Shown piece by piece: positions 18,623-29,190 of a DNA stretch of 64,000 nucleotides. Within the stretch, counting starts at the first letter, position 1, and each line of letters opens with the position of its first letter. The stretch lies in the NCBI RefSeq assembly GCF_001425045.1, contig NZ_LMDJ01000001.1:931859-995858 (forward strand), in the 5' to 3' direction. A program made the translations under genes and the position numbers. The notes beneath the pieces are model-generated. The model did no database searches, was not told the DNA's origin, and was given only the letters and a program-made list of their open reading frames with translations. The DNA is from Massilia sp. Root351 (GTDB lineage Bacteria > Pseudomonadota > Gammaproteobacteria > Burkholderiales > Burkholderiaceae_D).

Positions 18623-18835
18623 ACGGTGCAGGACTAAATTACATCAGAAAATGACGGAATTGGCAACTATGGCGCTTTCGCCACAGCACCATGCCGGGCA
18701 GCCACTTGCGTTCTGCAAGCGTGGTTTTTTCGTCCTGGCGCATCGTTATTGCAAATCACAAATATGTTTTTGATAGAATGATCCGGCAGTGTGCATGACA
18801 TGGCTTGAGGTTCCGCAACCCTGAGAAGATACCCA

Positions 18836-19990
18836 TTGAACTCACTCCTGGACAATACCGGCGGCCGTAACTATCCGGCCGCCATCGCTCTGGCCGGCGC
18901 CTTGCTGGCGCTGTTCTGGCCCAACGGCGGCTGGTACGGCATCCTCGGCGCGCTGGCCTTCCTCGCCGCCGGCGGCTACGCCTGGTTAAAGCTCAGCGGC
19001 GGCAGCGGCGGCGCCGATGCGCGCGGCGGCGTGCAGGACTACCTGGACGGCCGCCAGCAGTTCGCCGAAGAAGTCACCCCCGTGTGGTGCCGCCATATCG
19101 AATCGTCGCGCAGCCAGATGGAAGAGGCCGTGGCCGAACTGGCGACGCGCTTTTCCACCATCGTCGACAAGCTGGACGACACGCTGCGCCTGTCCAACGC
19201 CACGGCCGACAGCCAGGATGGCGCCTCGCTGGGCCAGGTGTTCGCGCACAGCGAGCGCCAGCTGGGCGAGGTGGTGGCCACGATGAAGTCGGCGCTGGCC
19301 TCCAAGCACGCGATGCTGACCCGCATCCGCGAGCTGGAACAGTTCACGCGCGAGCTGCGCGACATGGCCGAGGGCGTGGCCAGCATCGCCGCGCAAACCA
19401 ATCTGCTGGCGCTGAACGCGGCCATCGAGGCGGCGCGCGCCGGGCCGGCCGGGCGCGGCTTCGCCGTGGTGGCGCAGGAAGTGCGCAACCTGTCGAACCG
19501 CTCGGCTGAAACGGGACGCAGCATCAGCGACCGCGTCGGCAAGATTTCCGCCGCCATCGTCACCGCCTGCAAGGCCGCCACCGAATCGAGCGCGGCCGAG
19601 GACCAGGCCATGCAGTCGTCGGAAGGCACCATCGACGCCGTGCTGCGCGAGTTCCGCAACCTGACCGACGCCATGGCGCAGTCGTCCGAACTGCTCAAGC
19701 AGGAGAGCGTCACTATCAAGGACGAAGTGGGCGAGGCGCTGGTGCAACTGCAGTTCCAGGACCGCGTCAGCCAGGTGCTGGGGCATGTGAGCCACAACAT
19801 CGGCCTGTTGCCGGGCCTGCTGGACGAAAACCGCCAGCACTACCAGCAAGGGGCTACACTGGAAGCGCCGCACGCTTCCGCGCTGCTGGGCGAGCTGGAG
19901 AAAACCTATGCGATGGCGGAGGAGCACGCCGTGCACCGGGGCGAACAGAAGGTGATCGCCGCGCCATCCGACGAAGTGACATTTTTCTAG
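18836..19990 (+). CDS. Methyl-accepting chemotaxis protein without sensor domain
   Basis: This 384-residue protein begins with two closely spaced membrane helices (about residues 12-50) and almost no periplasmic loop. A cytoplasmic signalling domain follows. The conserved hairpin tip reads [20 protein letters not shown], then [15 protein letters not shown]. There is no HAMP or PAS domain, so it likely senses through the membrane or is driven by partners. The start is a TTG at 18836, with only a weak ribosome site. It ends EVTFF, which does not fit the CheR pentapeptide. It is the first gene of a six-gene chemosensory operon; cheY begins 10 bases after its stop. Confidence 0.9.
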   Translation: MNSLLDNTGGRNYPAAIALAGALLALFWPNGGWYGILGALAFLAAGGYAWLKLSGGSGGADARGGVQDYLDGRQQFAEEVTPVWCRHIESSRSQMEEAVAELATRFSTIVDKLDDTLRLSNATADSQDGASLGQVFAHSERQLGEVVATMKSALASKHAMLTRIRELEQFTRELRDMAEGVASIAAQTNLLALNAAIEAARAGPAGRGFAVVAQEVRNLSNRSAETGRSISDRVGKISAAIVTACKAATESSAAEDQAMQSSEGTIDAVLREFRNLTDAMAQSSELLKQESVTIKDEVGEALVQLQFQDRVSQVLGHVSHNIGLLPGLLDENRQHYQQGATLEAPHASALLGELEKTYAMAEEHAVHRGEQKVIAAPSDEVTFF

Positions 19991-19999
19991 GAAAGCACT

Positions 20000-20368
20000 A
20001 TGGCAAAAACCATCATGGTCATCGACGATTCGGCCTCTTTGCGGCAAGTGGTCGGCATCGCGCTCAAGAGCGCAGGCTACGACGTGATCGAGGCGCGCGA
20101 CGGACTGGACGCGCTGTCCAAACTGACCGGGCAAAAGGTCAACCTCGTGGTGTGCGACGTCAACATGCCCAATATGGACGGCATCACCTTCGTCAAGGAA
20201 ATCAAGCAGCTGCCCAACTACAAGTTCACCCCCGTCATCATGCTGACCACCGAGTCGCAGGAAGCCAAGAAGCGCGAAGGCCAGGCGGCCGGCGCCAAGG
20301 CCTGGGTAGTGAAGCCCTTCAAGCCGGAAGTGCTGCTGGGCGCGGTGCAGAAACTGGTGCTGCCGTGA
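20000..20368 (+). CDS. cheY: CheY-like single-domain response regulator
   Basis: This is a 122-residue stand-alone receiver. The acidic pair is IDDSAS, the phospho-acceptor Asp is in VVCDVNMPNMDG, the Thr switch is in MLTTES and the Lys is in VKPFKPE. It has no output domain, so as a CheY it would dock on a flagellar motor or other effector when phosphorylated by the CheA encoded downstream. GGAAAG lies a few bases before the ATG. Its last bases overlap the next gene (GTGA). Whether it targets flagella or another machine cannot be told, since no motility genes are in the window. Confidence 0.95.
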   Translation: MAKTIMVIDDSASLRQVVGIALKSAGYDVIEARDGLDALSKLTGQKVNLVVCDVNMPNMDGITFVKEIKQLPNYKFTPVIMLTTESQEAKKREGQAAGAKAWVVKPFKPEVLLGAVQKLVLP

Positions 20369-20667
20369 GCGCGGGCCGGGTCGCCATCGACGGCGAACTG
20401 AACATCTACCGCGCGGCGGACCTGAAGACCCTGCTGCTGGGCGAGCTGCAGCGCAGCGCCAGCCTGGAAGTGGACCTGGCCGGCGTGACGGAAATGGACA
20501 GCGCCGGCCTGCAGGTGCTGATGCTGGCCAAGCAGGTGGCGCGCGCCGAGCAGCGCGAACTGCGCCTCACCGGCCACAGCCCGGCGGTGCTGGACGTGTT
20601 CGAACTGCTGGACCTGGGCGCCTGGTTCGGCGACGCCCTGCTGATCGCCCCGCGCAAAGACCACTAA
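20365..20667 (+). CDS. STAS-domain protein
   Basis: This 100-residue single STAS domain protein begins at a GTG overlapping the cheY stop. The core is LEVDLAGVTEMDSAGLQVLMLAK, in which the Ser of MDSAG corresponds to the phosphorylatable Ser of SpoIIAA-type anti-anti-sigma factors. Stand-alone STAS proteins relay signals by binding a kinase or other partner. Here, between cheY and cheA, it probably belongs to the chemosensory complex, as in other alternative Che clusters. No cognate serine kinase or phosphatase is encoded nearby. Confidence 0.88.
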   Translation: MSAGRVAIDGELNIYRAADLKTLLLGELQRSASLEVDLAGVTEMDSAGLQVLMLAKQVARAEQRELRLTGHSPAVLDVFELLDLGAWFGDALLIAPRKDH

Positions 20668-20701
20668 GCGCACCCCCCGCATCTGCACTGGAGGCACGAC
20701 G

Positions 20702-22900
20702 ATGGATCTGGACCTGGCGCTACAAACCTTCATCCTGGAAAGCCGCGAACTGCTGGAAGACATGGAGAACGCGCTGCTGAACGCCGGCAACGGCAGCCAG
20801 TCCGGCGGCGACGAGGCGGTGCACGCGATCTTCCGCGCCGCGCACACCATCAAGGGCTCGGCCGGCCTGTTCAGCCTGGACCACATCGTGGCCTTCACCC
20901 ATGTGGTGGAAAGCCTGCTCGACGAAGTACGCGATGGCAAGCTGTCGCTGACGGACGAGCTGATCGTGCTGCTGCTGGCGTGCTGCGACCACTTGTCCGG
21001 CATGATTACCGCGCTGGAAGCGGGCCAGACCGAGGCGGACGCGGCCATGCTGGCCGAAGGCAAGCCGCTGATCGCGCAACTGCGCGTGCAGATGGGCCAG
21101 CCCGCCGAAGGCGACGGCCACGGCAGCGCGGGCGGCGAGCTGGTGACCGACGAGCATCCCGGCGTGGAACGCATGGGCGAGCCGGGCGGCGCCAGCGACG
21201 CCTGGCACTTGTCGCTGCGCTTCGGCCCCGACGTGCTGCGCGACGGCATGGACCCGCTGTCCTTCATCCGCTACCTGGGGCAGATCGGCCGCATCGTCGG
21301 CATCGTCACCCTGGCCGACGGCATTCCCGCCGCCGAGCAGATGGACCCGGAAACCTGCTACCTCGGCTTTGAAATCGCGCTGGAGACGGAAGCCGACAAG
21401 ACCGCCATCGAAGGCGTGTTCGAGTTCGTGCAGGACTCCTGCACGCTGCACATCCTGCCGCCGCGCAGCCGGGTGGAGGAGTATGTGCGGCTGATCCGCG
21501 AGCTGCCGGAGCAGAAGGCGCTGCTGGGCGAGATCCTGGTGCGCTGCGGCTGCATCACCCAGCGCGAGCTGGACGCGGCGCTGCAGGTGCAGGCCGCCGC
21601 CGGCCATTCGCCGGCCGCCGCGCCGCCGCTGGGCGCCATCCTGGTGGGACAGGGCACGGCCGAGCCGGCCATGGTGGAGGCGGCGCTGAGCAAGCAGAAG
21701 CAGTCCGCCGATCCCAAGCCGACGGAAAGCCGCTCGATCCGCGTCGATGCCGACAAGCTGGACCTGCTGATCAACCTGGTGGGCGAGCTCATCATCGTGG
21801 GCGCGTCGGCCAACCTGATCGCGCGCCAGGTGCGCAACAGCGAGCTGCTCGAATGCACCTCCATGCTGAGCGACCTGGTGGAACAGGTGCGCGACTCGGC
21901 GCTGCAGCTGCGCATGGTGAAGATCGGCGCCACCTTCAACCGCTTCCAGCGCGTGGTGCACGACGTGGCGCGCGAGATCGGCAAGGACATCGGCCTGGCC
22001 GTCAGCGGCGAGGACACCGAACTGGACAAGACGGTGGTGGAGAAAATCGGCGACCCGCTGACGCACCTGGTGCGCAACGCCATCGACCACGGCATCGAGC
22101 CGGCCGAGGTGCGCGCCGAGCGCGGCAAGCCGCTGCGCGGCACCGTGCGGCTGAACGCCTTCCACGACTCGGGCAGCATCGTCATTGAAGTGTCGGACGA
22201 TGGCGGCGGGCTGGACCGCGAACGCATCCTGGCCAAGGCCATCGAACGGGGCTTGATCGAGCCGGACCGCAAAATGTCGGACCAGGAAATCTACGGCCTG
22301 ATCTTCGAACCCGGCTTCTCCACGGCGGCGGCCATCACCAACCTGTCCGGGCGCGGCGTCGGCATGGACGTGGTCAAGAAGAACATCACCGCGCTGCGCG
22401 GCACGGTGACCGTGGACAGCGCGCCCGGCCTGGGCACCACGGTGACGGTGCGCCTGCCGCTGACGCTGGCCATCATCGACGGCTTCCTGGTCGGCCTCGG
22501 CACGGCCACCTTCGTGGTGCCGCTGGACATGATCGACGAGTGCATCGAATTTGCCGCCGAGCCGGGGCACGACTACACCAATCTGCGCGGCCAGGTGCTG
22601 CCGTTTATCCGGCTGCGTTCGCTGTTCGGCGTCAGCACGCCGCCGCCGCGGCGCGAGAGCATCGTGGTGGTCAAGCACGCCGGCCAGCGCATCGGCCTGG
22701 TGGTGGACGCGCTGCACGGCGAGTTCCAGACGGTGATCAAGCCGCTGGGCCGCATGTTCAGCCAGCTGCGCTGCATCAGCGGCTCGACCATCCTGGGCAG
22801 CGGCGAAGTGGCGCTGATCCTGGACGTGCCGGCCATTGTCGGCCGCAGCAGCGGTGGCGGCGGCAATGGCGCGGCCGAGACGCCGCAACTGGCGGCCTAG
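20702..22900 (+). CDS. cheA: Chemotaxis histidine kinase CheA with a tandem MshEN-like insert
   Basis: This is a 732-residue CheA. The P1 phosphotransfer domain has the phospho-accepting His48 in FRAAHTIKGSAG. A middle region at about 165-255 (WHLSLRFGPDVLRDGMDP) takes the usual P2 place. Residues 274-332 hold two repeats, LLGEILVRCGCITQREL...Q and PLGAILVGQG...Q, that resemble the GspE/MshE N-terminal repeat. Then come P3 dimerisation (DKLDLLINLVGELII), the P4 ATPase domain (HLVRNAIDHGIE, DDGGGLDRE, GRGVGMDVV) and the P5 CheW-like domain. It phosphorylates the operon's CheY and couples to its MCPs through CheW. A ribosome site (GGAGG) precedes the ATG. Confidence 0.95.
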   Translation: MDLDLALQTFILESRELLEDMENALLNAGNGSQSGGDEAVHAIFRAAHTIKGSAGLFSLDHIVAFTHVVESLLDEVRDGKLSLTDELIVLLLACCDHLSGMITALEAGQTEADAAMLAEGKPLIAQLRVQMGQPAEGDGHGSAGGELVTDEHPGVERMGEPGGASDAWHLSLRFGPDVLRDGMDPLSFIRYLGQIGRIVGIVTLADGIPAAEQMDPETCYLGFEIALETEADKTAIEGVFEFVQDSCTLHILPPRSRVEEYVRLIRELPEQKALLGEILVRCGCITQRELDAALQVQAAAGHSPAAAPPLGAILVGQGTAEPAMVEAALSKQKQSADPKPTESRSIRVDADKLDLLINLVGELIIVGASANLIARQVRNSELLECTSMLSDLVEQVRDSALQLRMVKIGATFNRFQRVVHDVAREIGKDIGLAVSGEDTELDKTVVEKIGDPLTHLVRNAIDHGIEPAEVRAERGKPLRGTVRLNAFHDSGSIVIEVSDDGGGLDRERILAKAIERGLIEPDRKMSDQEIYGLIFEPGFSTAAAITNLSGRGVGMDVVKKNITALRGTVTVDSAPGLGTTVTVRLPLTLAIIDGFLVGLGTATFVVPLDMIDECIEFAAEPGHDYTNLRGQVLPFIRLRSLFGVSTPPPRRESIVVVKHAGQRIGLVVDALHGEFQTVIKPLGRMFSQLRCISGSTILGSGEVALILDVPAIVGRSSGGGGNGAAETPQLAA

Positions 22901-22932
22901 CGGCCGCCTGAACAATTGAAAAGGAGTCCCTC

Positions 22933-23457
22933 ATGACAGCAATGGTGCAAGCCGGCCGCAGCGCGCCGCCGGCGGTGGTGCAAGAATCGGCCCAGTTCCT
23001 CACCTTCATGCTGGGCGGCGAAGTGTTCGCCATCGGCATCCTGGCGATCAAGGAAATCATCGAATACGACGGCCTGACCACGGTGCCGCTGATGCCCGAA
23101 TGCGTGCGCGGCGTGATCAACCTGCGCGGCGCGGTGGTGCCGGTGATGGACCTGGCCGCGCGCTTCGGGCGGCCCGCCACGCAGATCGGCAAGCGCACCG
23201 CCATCGTCATCGTCGAGATCGACGCCGACGGCGAGCAGCAGGTGGTGGGGGTGATGGTGGACGCGGTCAACGCCGTGATCGACATCCCGCCGTCCGACAT
23301 CGAACCGGCGCCACAGTTCGGCGCCCGCATCCGCCCCGAGTTCATTGCCGGCATGGGCAAGGTCAACGGCAAGTTCGTGATCCTGCTCAACACCGACCAG
23401 GTGCTGTCGGTCACGGAGCTGGAAGCGATGGCGCAGATCGGCGGCGCCACCGCGTAG
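22933..23457 (+). CDS. cheW: CheW coupling protein
   Basis: This 174-residue CheW-like protein has the fold and motifs [41 protein letters not shown] and [13 protein letters not shown]. It bridges receptors and CheA at the membrane array. AAAGGAG lies 7 bases before the ATG. It sits between cheA and the second receptor gene in the same operon, with gaps of 32 and 41 bases. Confidence 0.95.
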   Translation: MTAMVQAGRSAPPAVVQESAQFLTFMLGGEVFAIGILAIKEIIEYDGLTTVPLMPECVRGVINLRGAVVPVMDLAARFGRPATQIGKRTAIVIVEIDADGEQQVVGVMVDAVNAVIDIPPSDIEPAPQFGARIRPEFIAGMGKVNGKFVILLNTDQVLSVTELEAMAQIGGATA

Positions 23458-23498
23458 GCCGCGCCGCAGCACCCCCACCGCACTACCGAGGACAGACC

Positions 23499-25316
23499 AT
23501 GCTCAACAATATGACAGTGCGGGCCAAGCTGATCACCCTGATCAGCGTGAGCCTGCTGGCGCTGCTCATCGTGATGCTGATCGGCATACGCGGCATGCAG
23601 CATGGCGGCGAAATGCTGGACGACGTGGGCCGCAACAAGCTGCCCTCGGTGCTGAACCTGCAGGTGGTGAATGAAGGCCAGACTGCGCTGCGCTCGGCCA
23701 GCCGCGCGATCGACGCGCTGGCCGCCTATCCTGAGCAGTTCGCCGAAATCGAGCGCAACCTGCGCAGCAAGCATGAATTCTGGAGCCGCATCGACAAGGC
23801 CTGGAAGATCTACGAGCGGCTGCCGCAGGACAGCGACGAGGCGGCGCTGTGGCAGCAGTTCAGCAAGGAGTGGGAGCTGTGGAAGGCGGCCGACCAGCGC
23901 TTCGACCAGGTGGCCGGCGACCTGCTGCGCGCCAGCGGCGCCGAGCAGCGCAAGGCCGGCTTCGTGACGCTGCACCAGGACCTGATCGCGCTGCGGCCGC
24001 TGTACAGCAACGCGGAAAACGCGCTGACCAAGCTGATCGAGCTGAACGAACGTCGCGCCACGGAGGCGGTGGCGGCGGCCGAGGCCCAGTCCAGGAACGC
24101 GCTGCTGCTCATGTACGGCACCGCCGCCGTGGCGCTGCTGGCGCTGTCGGCCATGGGCTGGCTGGTCTTGCGCGGCATCCTGCGCCAGCTGGGGGGCGAA
24201 CCGGCGTACGCGGCCAGCGTCGTGCACGAAGTGGCGCAAGGCAATTTCGCGGTGGACGTGCGGCTGGCGGCGGGCGACAACAGCAGCCTGCTGCATTCGA
24301 TGAAACAGATGGTGGACAAGCTGTTGGCGCAGATCGGCGGCGAACCGGCCTACGCGGCGCGCATCGTCAGCGAGGTCGCGCGCGGCGACCTGACGGTGCA
24401 GGTCAAGCTGCGTCCCGGCGACCAGGCCAGCCTGCTGTACGCGATGAAAACCATGGTCGACAAACTGGCCGCGGTGCTGACCGAGGTGAGCAGCGGCGCG
24501 CAGGCGCTGGCCAGCGCATCGGAAGAAATCAGCGCCACCGCCCAGTCGCTGTCGCAGGCCGCCAGCGAGCAGGCCGCCGGGGTCGAGGAAACCAGCGCCT
24601 CGGTCGAGCAAATGACGGCCTCGATCGCGCAAAACACCGAGAACGCCAAAGTGACCGACAGCATGGCCGGCCAGGCCTCGCTGCAGGCGGCCGAGGGCGG
24701 CTCGGCCGTCAAGTCCACGGTGGAAGCGATGACGCAGATCGCCAAGAAGATCAGCATCATCGACGACATCGCCTACCAGACCAATTTGCTGGCGCTGAAC
24801 GCGGCCATCGAAGCGGCGCGCGCGGGCGAGCACGGCAAGGGGTTCGCCGTGGTGGCGGCCGAAGTGCGCAAGCTGGCCGAGCGCTCGCAGGTGGCGGCGC
24901 AGGAAATCGGCGAAGTGGCCGGCAGCAGCGTGGAACTGGCGCAGAAGGCTGGCCGGCTGCTCGACGAGATGGTGCCCAGCATCAAGAAAACCTCCGACCT
25001 GGTGCAGGAAATCACGGCGGCTTCCGAAGAGCAGTCGAGCGGCGTGGCGCAGATCAACTCCGCGATCGGCCAGCTTAGCCAGACCACCCAGCAGAACGCG
25101 TCCAGTTCCGAGGAGCTGGCCGCCACCGCCGAAGAGATGAGCGGGCAGGCCGAGCAGCTGCAGCAGGCAGTGTCCTTCTTCCGGGTCGACGGCAGCGAGC
25201 GGCAGGCGGCGCGGCGCGCCCCGGCGGCGGCGCCGCGCGGCCGCGTCTTCGCCCCCGCCAAGCGGGCGCCGGCCATGGAGGCCGCGCCCGACGACAGCAA
25301 TTTCGTCCGTTTCTAG
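23499..25316 (+). CDS. Methyl-accepting chemotaxis protein with duplicated HAMP-like segment
   Basis: This is a 605-residue receptor. TM1 spans about 10-32, followed by a helical-bundle periplasmic domain of about 165 residues and TM2 near 203-225. Two successive copies of a HAMP-like unit follow, each opening GGEPAYAA and ending MVDKL. The signalling domain has [20 protein letters not shown] and [18 protein letters not shown]. The C-terminus is a flexible Ala/Pro/Arg-rich tail ending NFVRF, which fits the relaxed CheR-tether pattern x-[FWYH]-x2-[FWYH]. It is probably the main ligand receptor of this operon; the ligand is unknown. A CheR acting on it must be encoded outside the window. Confidence 0.93.
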   Translation: MLNNMTVRAKLITLISVSLLALLIVMLIGIRGMQHGGEMLDDVGRNKLPSVLNLQVVNEGQTALRSASRAIDALAAYPEQFAEIERNLRSKHEFWSRIDKAWKIYERLPQDSDEAALWQQFSKEWELWKAADQRFDQVAGDLLRASGAEQRKAGFVTLHQDLIALRPLYSNAENALTKLIELNERRATEAVAAAEAQSRNALLLMYGTAAVALLALSAMGWLVLRGILRQLGGEPAYAASVVHEVAQGNFAVDVRLAAGDNSSLLHSMKQMVDKLLAQIGGEPAYAARIVSEVARGDLTVQVKLRPGDQASLLYAMKTMVDKLAAVLTEVSSGAQALASASEEISATAQSLSQAASEQAAGVEETSASVEQMTASIAQNTENAKVTDSMAGQASLQAAEGGSAVKSTVEAMTQIAKKISIIDDIAYQTNLLALNAAIEAARAGEHGKGFAVVAAEVRKLAERSQVAAQEIGEVAGSSVELAQKAGRLLDEMVPSIKKTSDLVQEITAASEEQSSGVAQINSAIGQLSQTTQQNASSSEELAATAEEMSGQAEQLQQAVSFFRVDGSERQAARRAPAAAPRGRVFAPAKRAPAMEAAPDDSNFVRF

Positions 25317-25414
25317 CGGGGCAGGGCGGGCCGCCCTCCGCGCGCCGGCCCGCACTTGCGCGCCAGGGCGGTATCGCCTAGCATGGCCGCCTCACCGAAC
25401 CGGAGGAAGCGGCC

Positions 25415-25762
25415 ATGGCCATCACCATTTACCACAACAACGCCTGCAGCAATTCGCGCGGCGCGCTGGCGCTGATACGCGAAAGCGGCGTCGAACCCGA
25501 AATCATCGACTACCTGAGCGCGCCACCCACGCGCGCGCGCCTGCAGGAATTGATCGCGCAGGCCGGCCTGACGGTGCGCGGCGCCATGCGCGACAAAGGC
25601 GAGCTGTACGAACAGCTCAAGCTGGCCGACCCGGGCCTGAGCGACGACGTCCTGCTGGACGCCATGGCGGCCCATCCCAGCCTGATCAACCGCCCCTTCG
25701 TCGTCACTCCCCGAGGCGTGCGCCTGTGCCGTCCCCCGGCCCTGGTCCACGAAATTCTTTAA
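25415..25762 (+). CDS. ArsC-family (Spx/arsenate reductase-like) protein
   Basis: This 115-residue protein of the glutaredoxin-dependent arsenate reductase family has the catalytic Cys11 in NNACSNSRGAL. It also has a middle Arg in LTVRGAMRDKG and the conserved LINRPFVVTPRGVRLCRPP, with the arsenate-binding Arg residues. It would reduce arsenate to arsenite with glutathione and glutaredoxin. No arsR or arsB lies nearby, so it is an orphan and may act on another substrate. GGAGG lies 8 bases upstream of the ATG. A long perfect palindrome follows its stop. Confidence 0.9.
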   Translation: MAITIYHNNACSNSRGALALIRESGVEPEIIDYLSAPPTRARLQELIAQAGLTVRGAMRDKGELYEQLKLADPGLSDDVLLDAMAAHPSLINRPFVVTPRGVRLCRPPALVHEIL

Positions 25763-25781
25763 TAGCAAAATGCTGTAAAGC

Positions 25782-25845
25782 AAAATGGGGTCAGGGTTAA
25801 TTATTCAGGAAATATTTCCTGAATAATTAACCCTGACCCCATTTT
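25782..25845. repeat. 64-bp perfect palindrome between convergent genes (repeat family 1)
   Basis: Two 32-base arms are exact reverse complements with no spacer. The outer part opens AAAATGGGGTCAGGGTTAAT. It lies between the ends of the convergent arsC-like and ispB genes. A second copy with the same outer 22 bases (through AATTA) but a different centre is at 52788-52848. It could act as a two-way terminator or a REP-like mobile palindrome. Confidence 0.9.
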
Positions 25846-25873
25846 GGGGTAGGGCAATATTTCTTGAGGTTTC

Positions 25874-26863
25874 TTAGTGGGTGCGGTCGACAGCGAAGCG
25901 CGCCAGTTGCAGCAGGGCGTCCTTGTAGACGCTCTCGGGCAGGCCGGACACCGCGTCGGCGGCGCGCTCGGCGGCGACTTCGGCGGCGCGGCGGGTGTAG
26001 TCCAGCGCGCCGCTGCCGGTGATGGCGGCCAGGATGGTGTCGAAGTGCTGCTCGTCGCCGTTCTCGATGCAGGAACGCACCAGCTGGCGCTGCTCGTCGC
26101 TGCCGTGGCTCATCAGCCAGATCAGCGGCAAGGTCGGCTTGCCTTCGCGCAGGTCGTCGCCGACGTTCTTGCCGATCTCGGCGGCGTCGCCGGCGTAGTC
26201 GAGCACGTCGTCGATCAGCTGGAAGGCAGTGCCCAGCGAACGGCCGTATTCGCCGGCGGCGGCGATCTGCTCGTCATTGGCGCCGGAAATCAAGGCGCCC
26301 AGCTCGGCCGCCGCTTCGAACAGCTTGGCGGTCTTGGAGCGGATCACTTGCAGGTAGCGCTCTTCGCTCACGTCCGGGTCGTGCATGTTGAGCAGCTGCA
26401 GCACTTCGCCTTCGGCGATCACGTTGGTGGCGTCCGACAGGATTTGCATCACGCGCATGCTGTTAAGCGACACCATCATCTGGAAGGCGCGCGAGTACAG
26501 GAAGTCGCCCACCAGTACCGAGGCGGCGTTGCCGAACAGGGCATTGGCGGTGGCGCGCCCGCGCCGCAGCGACGATTCGTCCACCACGTCGTCGTGCAGC
26601 AGGGTGGCGGTGTGGATGAATTCCACCACCGCCGCCAGTTCGTGGTGCGCCTCGCCCTTGTAGGAATAGGCGTTGGCCACCAGCAAGACGAGCACGGGAC
26701 GGATGCGCTTGCCGCCGGCGCTGATGATATATTCCGCAATCTGGTTAACCAGCGGCACCTCGGAGTGCAGGCGCTGGCGGATCACCGTGTTCACCGCGTC
26801 CATGTCGGCGGCGATGGTTTGGGTGATGGAATTGGAGTTGGCGTGTTGGGTAGCGGCAGACAA
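25874..26863 (-). CDS. ispB: Polyprenyl diphosphate synthase (octaprenyl-type)
   Basis: This is a 329-residue trans-prenyltransferase. The first Asp-rich motif is LLHDDVVDESSLRRG near residue 88 and the second is LIDDVLDYAGD near 215. GGKRIRPVL and the KTAKLF segment are also present. It extends farnesyl diphosphate with isopentenyl units to make the ubiquinone side chain; octaprenyl length is inferred from the betaproteobacterial context. The gene is divergent from rplU, the same order as ispB-rplU-rpmA in E. coli. It is convergent with the arsC-like gene across the 64-bp palindrome. Confidence 0.94.
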   Translation of the reverse strand: MSAATQHANSNSITQTIAADMDAVNTVIRQRLHSEVPLVNQIAEYIISAGGKRIRPVLVLLVANAYSYKGEAHHELAAVVEFIHTATLLHDDVVDESSLRRGRATANALFGNAASVLVGDFLYSRAFQMMVSLNSMRVMQILSDATNVIAEGEVLQLLNMHDPDVSEERYLQVIRSKTAKLFEAAAELGALISGANDEQIAAAGEYGRSLGTAFQLIDDVLDYAGDAAEIGKNVGDDLREGKPTLPLIWLMSHGSDEQRQLVRSCIENGDEQHFDTILAAITGSGALDYTRRAAEVAAERAADAVSGLPESVYKDALLQLARFAVDRTH

Positions 26864-27032
26864 GGCAAACCTGCAAGGGTGAGAGAAGTGCCGCGATTAT
26901 ACGACATGCCCCGGCTGTGGTGTCGATTGCCACAGGGGATGTCGCCTTGGCAATGCCGCTGGCGGCCTGCCCGCGCGTCCGCGCAGGCAATATTGCCGAC
27001 ATACCATGCTCGCCAAGAATTTGGAATAGTCT

Positions 27033-27061
27033 TTGACGCAAATTTTCGGTTTGTGTATAAT
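27033..27061 (+). promoter_or_regulatory. Sigma-70 promoter of rplU-rpmA
   Basis: TTGACG (27033-27038) and TATAAT (27056-27061) are separated by exactly 17 bases, a near-consensus promoter. The rplU start lies about 75 bases downstream of the expected transcription start. Confidence 0.85.
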
Positions 27062-27141
27062 CGCAGGTTCTCCCCGTTCCACACTGTTGTTCTGCGGTAC
27101 GCAGCGGAGGATTCTTTTAACATTTGATGAGGTTTCAAATC

Positions 27142-27453
27142 ATGTACGCGGTCATAAAAACCGGTGGCAAACAGTATAAAGTTGTCGCTGGCGAAAAACT
27201 CAAAGTAGAACAGATACCTGCTGACATTGGTTCCGAACTCACCATCGATCAAGTACTCGCGGTAGGCGAAGGCGAAGCCATCAAGTTCGGCACGCCACTC
27301 GTCGCGGGTGCAACGGTTCAGGTGAAAGTAGTTTCCCAAGGTCGTCACGACAAGGTCAAGATCTTCAAGATGCGTCGTCGTAAGCACTACCAGAAGCATC
27401 AGGGCCATCGCCAGAACTACACCGAAATCCAGATCGTCTCGATCAACGGCTAA
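27142..27453 (+). CDS. rplU: 50S ribosomal protein L21
   Basis: This is 103 residues long, the same as E. coli L21, and starts [14 protein letters not shown] with the C-terminal family segment [16 protein letters not shown]. It binds 23S rRNA in the large subunit. The ATG at 27142 is chosen over an in-frame ATG at 27124 because it gives the standard N-terminus. It is followed by rpmA after 38 bases in the usual operon. Confidence 0.98.
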   Translation: MYAVIKTGGKQYKVVAGEKLKVEQIPADIGSELTIDQVLAVGEGEAIKFGTPLVAGATVQVKVVSQGRHDKVKIFKMRRRKHYQKHQGHRQNYTEIQIVSING

Positions 27454-27491
27454 TCGTCGTCTTAATTTACAGCTAATTTAGGAGCTAATAA

Positions 27492-27749
27492 ATGGCACAC
27501 AAAAAAGGCGGCGGTACTACCCGCAACGGCCGTGACTCAGAATCAAAACGCCTGGGCGTTAAAGTGTACGGCGGCCAGTCGATCAATGCCGGCGGCATCA
27601 TCATTCGTCAGCGCGGCACCCCAGTGCGCGCCGGCGAAGGCGTAGGCACCGGCAAGGACCACACCCTGTTCGCCCTGGTGGACGGCAAGGTGAAGTTCGT
27701 TGTCAAAGGCCCGAACTCGCACCAGTTCGTGACCGTAGTAGCAGCGTAA
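27492..27749 (+). CDS. rpmA: 50S ribosomal protein L27
   Basis: This 85-residue L27 opens [15 protein letters not shown] and continues [11 protein letters not shown], with [16 protein letters not shown] in the middle. Its N-terminal tail reaches the peptidyl transferase centre. TTTAGGAG lies just before the ATG. It is the second gene of the rplU operon, with an intrinsic terminator 41 bases after its stop and before obgE. Confidence 0.98.
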   Translation: MAHKKGGGTTRNGRDSESKRLGVKVYGGQSINAGGIIIRQRGTPVRAGEGVGTGKDHTLFALVDGKVKFVVKGPNSHQFVTVVAA

Positions 27750-27772
27750 TCTCGCGCTACCACGCAAAGTAA

Positions 27773-28948
<1,176 letters not shown>

Positions 28949-29190
28949 GATCCGGGGCTCAATTTCGCAACCGAAATTCAGTAACTCGCAATAACTCTGC
29001 AACAACGGCATAATCAGCTATTCGCTGATTTGCATTCCCATCAACAGTGCCAGCCCCTTACCATGGGCTGGCGCTGTCTGCGGCAAGGCAGGGCAACCCG
29101 CCCTTCGAAAATCAAGCACGCAAGGCACGGCTTGGCAGCGCAACGCGCGCCGGGACTATCGAGTTGATTGAAATGAGAACCGCCGCACCC

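Noticed and set aside
25415..25762. An arsenic resistance operon
   Set aside because: Only an ArsC-family gene is present; no arsR, arsB/acr3 or arsH accompanies it.
25782..25845. Insertion-sequence end or miniature transposon
   Set aside because: No target-site duplication or transposase could be recognised; the perfect fold-back and gene-end placement fit a terminator or REP element better.
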